NCBI GenBank assembly: GCA_027297425.1
Contig: JAPUIC010000046.1
Coordinates: 1 to 17,354 of the forward strand
DNA: 17,354 bases
Source: Nitrososphaerota archaeon
Lineage (GTDB): Archaea > Thermoproteota > Nitrososphaeria > Nitrososphaerales > JAPUIC01
Direction of reading: 5' to 3'
A program made the position numbers and the translations under genes. Every line of letters begins with the position of its first letter. The first letter of the stretch is position 1. Below are positions 14,521 to 17,354 of this stretch, piece after piece. The notes below the pieces were generated by a model that worked only from the letters and a program-made list of their open reading frames with translations, was not told the origin of the DNA and did not search any database.

Positions 14521-15099
14521 TCAATCCTCTAAGAAATTCTTCATGATTTTGGTTCCTACAGAAGTCAATATCGATTCGGGATGAAACTGGACTCCAAAGA
14601 TTGGATAGTCTTTGTGCGAAATCCCCATTATCTCTCCGTCGTCAAGGGACTCTGCGGTGACGGCGAGGCAAGTTGGGAGACTCGCTTTGTCTATTGCTAG
14701 AGAATGATACCGAGTTGCCACGAATGGATTCTCAACGTCTCTGAACACCCCTTCATTTTTATGTGCTATAGAGCTCACTTTACCATGCATGATGGTCTTC
14801 GCTCTTCTTAGTCGACCTCCATATGCATGTGCAATTCCTTGATGACCGAGACAGACGCCTAAAGTCGGAACTTCGGAGCTAATCTGCTGCAATATCCCTT
14901 CACATATCCCAAAATATCTCTTTTCAACGGGAGTACCTGGCCCGGGTGAGATGACTATTCTATCTGGGTTTAGCGTTCGAACTTCGTCTAGTGTCAACTT
15001 ATCGTTTCTTCTAACTATTGCCGTTGAACCCAAAGACCCGACTAACTGCGCGATATTATAGACGAATGAGTCATAATTGTCGATTATCAATGTCTTCAT
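14521..15099 (-). CDS. trpG: Anthranilate synthase component II, glutamine amidotransferase (TrpG)
   Basis: TrpG releases ammonia from glutamine for TrpE. The 192-residue product has IIDNYDSFVYNI, the SPGPGTP oxyanion loop (51-57), nucleophile C83 in GVCLGHQ, and the His/Glu pair in GVQFHPES (H173, E175). PabA is closely similar, but the gene overlaps trpE by 4 nt (ATGA) and sits in a full trp operon. A GGTGAT site lies upstream. It may also serve p-aminobenzoate synthesis if no other copy exists, which cannot be judged here. Confidence 0.95.
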   Translation of the reverse strand: MKTLIIDNYDSFVYNIAQLVGSLGSTAIVRRNDKLTLDEVRTLNPDRIVISPGPGTPVEKRYFGICEGILQQISSEVPTLGVCLGHQGIAHAYGGRLRRAKTIMHGKVSSIAHKNEGVFRDVENPFVATRYHSLAIDKASLPTCLAVTAESLDDGEIMGISHKDYPIFGVQFHPESILTSVGTKIMKNFLED

Positions 15100-16514
15100 C
15101 TTCGATCACCCGCTGCCAATCTTAGCGAATCAAGCATCGCTCTAGATTTGTCCTCAGTTTCTAGCCATTCCTTCTCAGGCACGGAATCTGCTACGATACC
15201 TGCTCCCGCTTGGATGTACCCTCTTCCCTCAGATACCACCATCGTTCTGATGGTTATAGCAAAGTCTGAATTACCATTTGTAGAGAAATAGCCAACGGCG
15301 CCTGCGTAAGGACCTCTTTTAACATCCTCGAACTCTTCTATTATCTCCATCGCCCTAACTTTCGGTGCACCCGAAACCGTTCCAGCAGGAAATACTGCCT
15401 TGAGCGCTTCGAAACTGTCCGATTCGTTATCGAGCTTACCTCTAACTTCTGAAACCATATGCTGTACATGACTGAACTGATGAACCTTCATCAATTCTGG
15501 TACGGTAACAGTTCCATACTCACATATCCTCCCCAGATCGTTCCTGGCTAGGTCAACTAGCATAACATGCTCGGACCTATCTTTTGGGTCTGCCATTAGT
15601 TCATTTGCCAACCGCTGATTTTCATCGCTCTCCTTAACCACGGGTCTCGAGCCAGCTATCGGAAAAGTTCTCACCTGGTCCCCTTCGACTCGTACCAACA
15701 TCTCTGGACTAGATCCTACTATCTCCCTACTTCCCATCTTTAGGTAATACATGTAGGGTGATGGGTTGAGCTGCCGTAACTTGAGATAAAATGGTAATGT
15801 TGATCCCTTAAGAGAAAAGGAGTACCGCTTGGAGAGTACGACCTGAAAAATATCACCGTCTGCGATAAGATCCTTTGACTCCTCCACATCTTTTTCGAAA
15901 TCGTTTTGTTTAGTTTCGCAGATAACCTCTCCGTGGTCTAAGTTGGGCGTACTTACACTCTTTTTCACAGACTCGATAATCTCACTAGATCTATCTCTGG
16001 TTGAGTAGTAGTAGAAAATTGAACCGAGACTATGATCCACTATCAGACCATCATCATAGATCGCGAGTTCAATATCTGGGAATTTACTGACATCTTGGAT
16101 CCGAGATGGTAGTTTCTCCCAATACCTAATGGCATCGTACGAAAAATACCCAACCGCTCCCCCTAGAAATCGGTAGTTTAGATTGGTACGAACTTTTCGG
16201 GATACTAGAGATCTGATTAATGCTACCGGATCATCGACGTTAAGAATTTCTTGCTGCCCAGTAGAATTATTTTCTATAATTCCCTTCCCATCTTGAATCT
16301 TAACGATAACTGTTGGGTCGAATCCGATGAAGGAGTACTCTGCTAGCTTTTCTGGTCCCACTAGTGATTCTAAAACATATGAATAATCTCTACCGTCTGA
16401 AATTTTTCTAAAAAGTTCTTCGGGAGAGCCTGTAATCTCTAATCTTTTGAGATTAATATCTAGCGGCTTCGAGTCTACTTCTGACCGAGATCCAAAAATA
16501 GTCACCCAAACCAC
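15096..16514 (-). CDS. trpE: Anthranilate synthase component I (TrpE)
   Basis: TrpE turns chorismate and ammonia into anthranilate, the first committed step. The 472-residue protein has the N-terminal LES element at 48-50 with EYSFIGFDP behind it, the usual tryptophan-binding feedback region. The C-terminal chorismate domain shows PIAGSRP, ELMADPKDRSEHVMLVDLARND, the FPAGTVSGAPKVRAMEIIEE region and GPYAGAVGYF, so it should be feedback-inhibited by tryptophan. The start is GTG 16512-16514; a second in-frame GTG three codons later is possible. It is first in the trp operon, with its own promoter about 35 bp upstream. Confidence 0.95.
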   Translation of the reverse strand: MVWVTIFGSRSEVDSKPLDINLKRLEITGSPEELFRKISDGRDYSYVLESLVGPEKLAEYSFIGFDPTVIVKIQDGKGIIENNSTGQQEILNVDDPVALIRSLVSRKVRTNLNYRFLGGAVGYFSYDAIRYWEKLPSRIQDVSKFPDIELAIYDDGLIVDHSLGSIFYYYSTRDRSSEIIESVKKSVSTPNLDHGEVICETKQNDFEKDVEESKDLIADGDIFQVVLSKRYSFSLKGSTLPFYLKLRQLNPSPYMYYLKMGSREIVGSSPEMLVRVEGDQVRTFPIAGSRPVVKESDENQRLANELMADPKDRSEHVMLVDLARNDLGRICEYGTVTVPELMKVHQFSHVQHMVSEVRGKLDNESDSFEALKAVFPAGTVSGAPKVRAMEIIEEFEDVKRGPYAGAVGYFSTNGNSDFAITIRTMVVSEGRGYIQAGAGIVADSVPEKEWLETEDKSRAMLDSLRLAAGDRR

Positions 16515-16546
16515 TCACCACGAATTATGAATTAATCTATCCAGCT

Positions 16547-16554
16547 TTATTTAA
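16547..16554 (-). promoter_or_regulatory. Putative TATA box of the trp operon
   Basis: On the minus strand TTAAATAA lies with its centre about 36 bp before the trpE GTG. Typical archaeal spacing predicts transcription from about 16524, leaving a leader of around 10 nt. A direct repeat of GAATTA (plus strand, 16522-16527 and 16529-16534) covers the predicted start and could be a regulator site. The gap 16515-16592 holds nothing else that I can see. Confidence 0.5.
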
Positions 16555-16592
16555 GAATTTGCAGTTAAACTTCAAAGGGAAAGCGGAAGCAC

Positions 16593-17159
16593 CTAATCGA
16601 GACTATCGATTTCACCTAGAAGTGCTATTAGATTCGGTTCGTGGATAGATCTCTTCGCTGTCAACCTAAAGTCCTCAAATTTCTTCCTATCATTCCCTTC
16701 ACGTACATATTCTTGTGCTTGCAAAGCCATTTCTAGCTTATCGATCTGTTTTAGCATGATGGCCTCAGGAGATTTTCCCTCATGATATTCCGTCAATAGC
16801 AGTAGGAATCGTTTTCTTACCCGTGATTCCAGTGAAGATATGATCTCTAACTCTGCCTTTAGTTCCGCTTTCGGACCTATCTTTTCTTCCGGCATAAGAT
16901 CTCCAACCGTAATTTCTGCCAAATCATGAATGAGGGCCATTTCCAGCAATCTCTGTTTGTCCAAATCTGGTCTCTCAAATGACAAAACAAGAGCCATCAT
17001 TGCAGTCCTGTAAACATGATCCGCGACGGATTCGGGCCTCTCGATACCTGCTTTCACGATCCATCCTTTCCTCGGTGTCCCCTTCAATACTGACAACTTC
17101 GTGAGAAATTCAAGGGTCCCATGCGCGCTAAGGTTAGATCGAACTGTCTCCTTCTTCAA
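16593..17159 (-). CDS. HD-domain phosphohydrolase, YfbR/HDDC2-like (probable 5'-deoxynucleotidase)
   Basis: Proteins of this type dephosphorylate deoxynucleoside 5'-monophosphates with a bound divalent metal. The 188-residue, mostly helical product has LEFLTKLSVLKGTPRKGW (16-33), the metal ligands H48 (ESVADHVYR), H78-D79 (ALIHDLAEI) and D140 (KQIDKLEMALQA), and TVGDLMP, a pattern shared by YfbR and human HDDC2. It starts at TTG 17157-17159; no ATG or GTG lies between an in-frame TAG and the conserved region. It reads toward trpE with 78 bp between. It has no clear tie to tryptophan synthesis and is probably an independent housekeeping gene. Substrate is inferred from family. Confidence 0.85.
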   Translation of the reverse strand: MKKETVRSNLSAHGTLEFLTKLSVLKGTPRKGWIVKAGIERPESVADHVYRTAMMALVLSFERPDLDKQRLLEMALIHDLAEITVGDLMPEEKIGPKAELKAELEIISSLESRVRKRFLLLLTEYHEGKSPEAIMLKQIDKLEMALQAQEYVREGNDRKKFEDFRLTAKRSIHEPNLIALLGEIDSLD

Positions 17160-17185
17160 TTTTAGAGCATTCTCCAGCGTCTAAT

Positions 17186-17215
17186 ACTTTTATTCTTTGA
17201 TCATGCATATTATCC
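17186..17215. promoter_or_regulatory. Putative divergent promoter region between the HD gene and the right-edge gene
   Basis: On the minus strand GAATAAAAGT (17186-17195) is centred about 30 bp before the HD gene's TTG, predicting a very short or absent leader. On the plus strand GCATATTAT (17205-17213) could serve the right-edge gene, with transcription from about 17235. Both are judged from composition and spacing alone. Confidence 0.35.
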
Positions 17216-17255
17216 TGGTGGGAAAATAAGGAGAACTGAGCACTCGAAGGGTGAT

Positions 17256-17354
17256 ATCGCCATTTCTACCCTCGATGGTAGGGCATATTACGCCTTCACT
17301 AGCATGTTGAAGATGATGAATCTCCCTTATACGAGTAGTTCATTCGGTTCTCTG
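17256..17354 (+). CDS. Unrecognised gene, 5' part only (runs off right edge; start unresolved)
   Basis: The frame beginning GAT-ATC-GCC is open to the edge and reads IAISTLDGRAYYAF and onward, a convincing strand-turn-helix pattern as at the start of a small alpha/beta domain. The other two plus frames are closed by stops within the first 80 bases or so. No ATG, GTG or TTG is in frame between the upstream TAG (17163) and ATG 17304, which would cut off the conserved-looking start. AGGAG (17229-17233) and GGTGAT (17250-17255) are possible ribosome binding sites, so ATC 17256 or ATT 17262 may be the start. I do not recognise the family. The coordinate given is only a lower bound for the coding region. 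Confidence 0.4.
   Translation, partial: MAISTLDGRAYYAFTSMLKMMNLPYTSSSFGSL

Noticed and set aside
1..17354. Mobile elements, CRISPR arrays, tRNA or rRNA genes, phage defence systems.
   Set aside because: Nothing in either strand resembles them; the window is almost fully occupied by biosynthetic genes.

Overview
The window is densely coding and reads as a chromosomal amino-acid biosynthesis region of an archaeon, most likely of the Nitrososphaerota (Thaumarchaeota) or a close Thermoproteota lineage. Reasons: TATA-like boxes sit about 25-35 bp upstream of the first gene of each unit; visible ribosome binding sites include GGTGAT or GGAGG; the families are archaeal in type (long-form HisG, separate HisI, a MoaD/CysO-like carrier beside a threonine-synthase-like enzyme). 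The lineage is inferred from gene order and protein style, not from a search. There is no rRNA, tRNA, mobile element, CRISPR array or sign of recent transfer.

Layout. (1) Positions 1-2261, minus strand: threonine-synthase-like PLP enzyme, then a MoaD/CysO-like ubiquitin-fold sulfur carrier ending in Gly-Gly-Gly, then an E1-like adenylyltransferase cut by the left edge. (2) 2262-2497: divergent control region. (3) 2498-10039, plus strand: hisG-hisD-hisC-HAD phosphatase-hisB-hisH-hisA-hisF-hisI, a nearly complete histidine pathway with overlaps or gaps of 0-14 nt. (4) 10044-16514, minus strand: complete tryptophan operon trpE-trpG-trpD-trpC-trpF-trpB-trpA, also tightly packed. The his and trp operons converge with only 4 bp between their stop codons. 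(5) 16593-17159, minus: HD-domain (YfbR/HDDC2-like) phosphohydrolase. (6) About 17256-17354, plus: start of an unrecognised gene cut by the right edge.

How the genes work together. The his genes convert PRPP and ATP to histidine. The two gaps in the set are phosphoribosyl-ATP pyrophosphatase (hisE), not in this window, and histidinol-phosphate phosphatase, for which the HAD protein between hisC and hisB is the obvious candidate. The trp genes convert chorismate to tryptophan with no missing step. The left three genes look like a sulfur-carrier system (E1 plus carrier plus PLP enzyme), comparable in logic to mycobacterial CysO/CysM.

The most unusual observations are: (a) three core genes (the E1-like gene, hisH and trpA) have no ATG, GTG or TTG at the position where their conserved N-terminus begins, and appear to start at ATC, CTG and ATT, each at or just after an upstream stop codon; (b) the sulfur-carrier/E1/threonine-synthase-like trio, whose PLP enzyme departs from usual threonine synthase motifs; (c) the HAD phosphatase inside the his operon.
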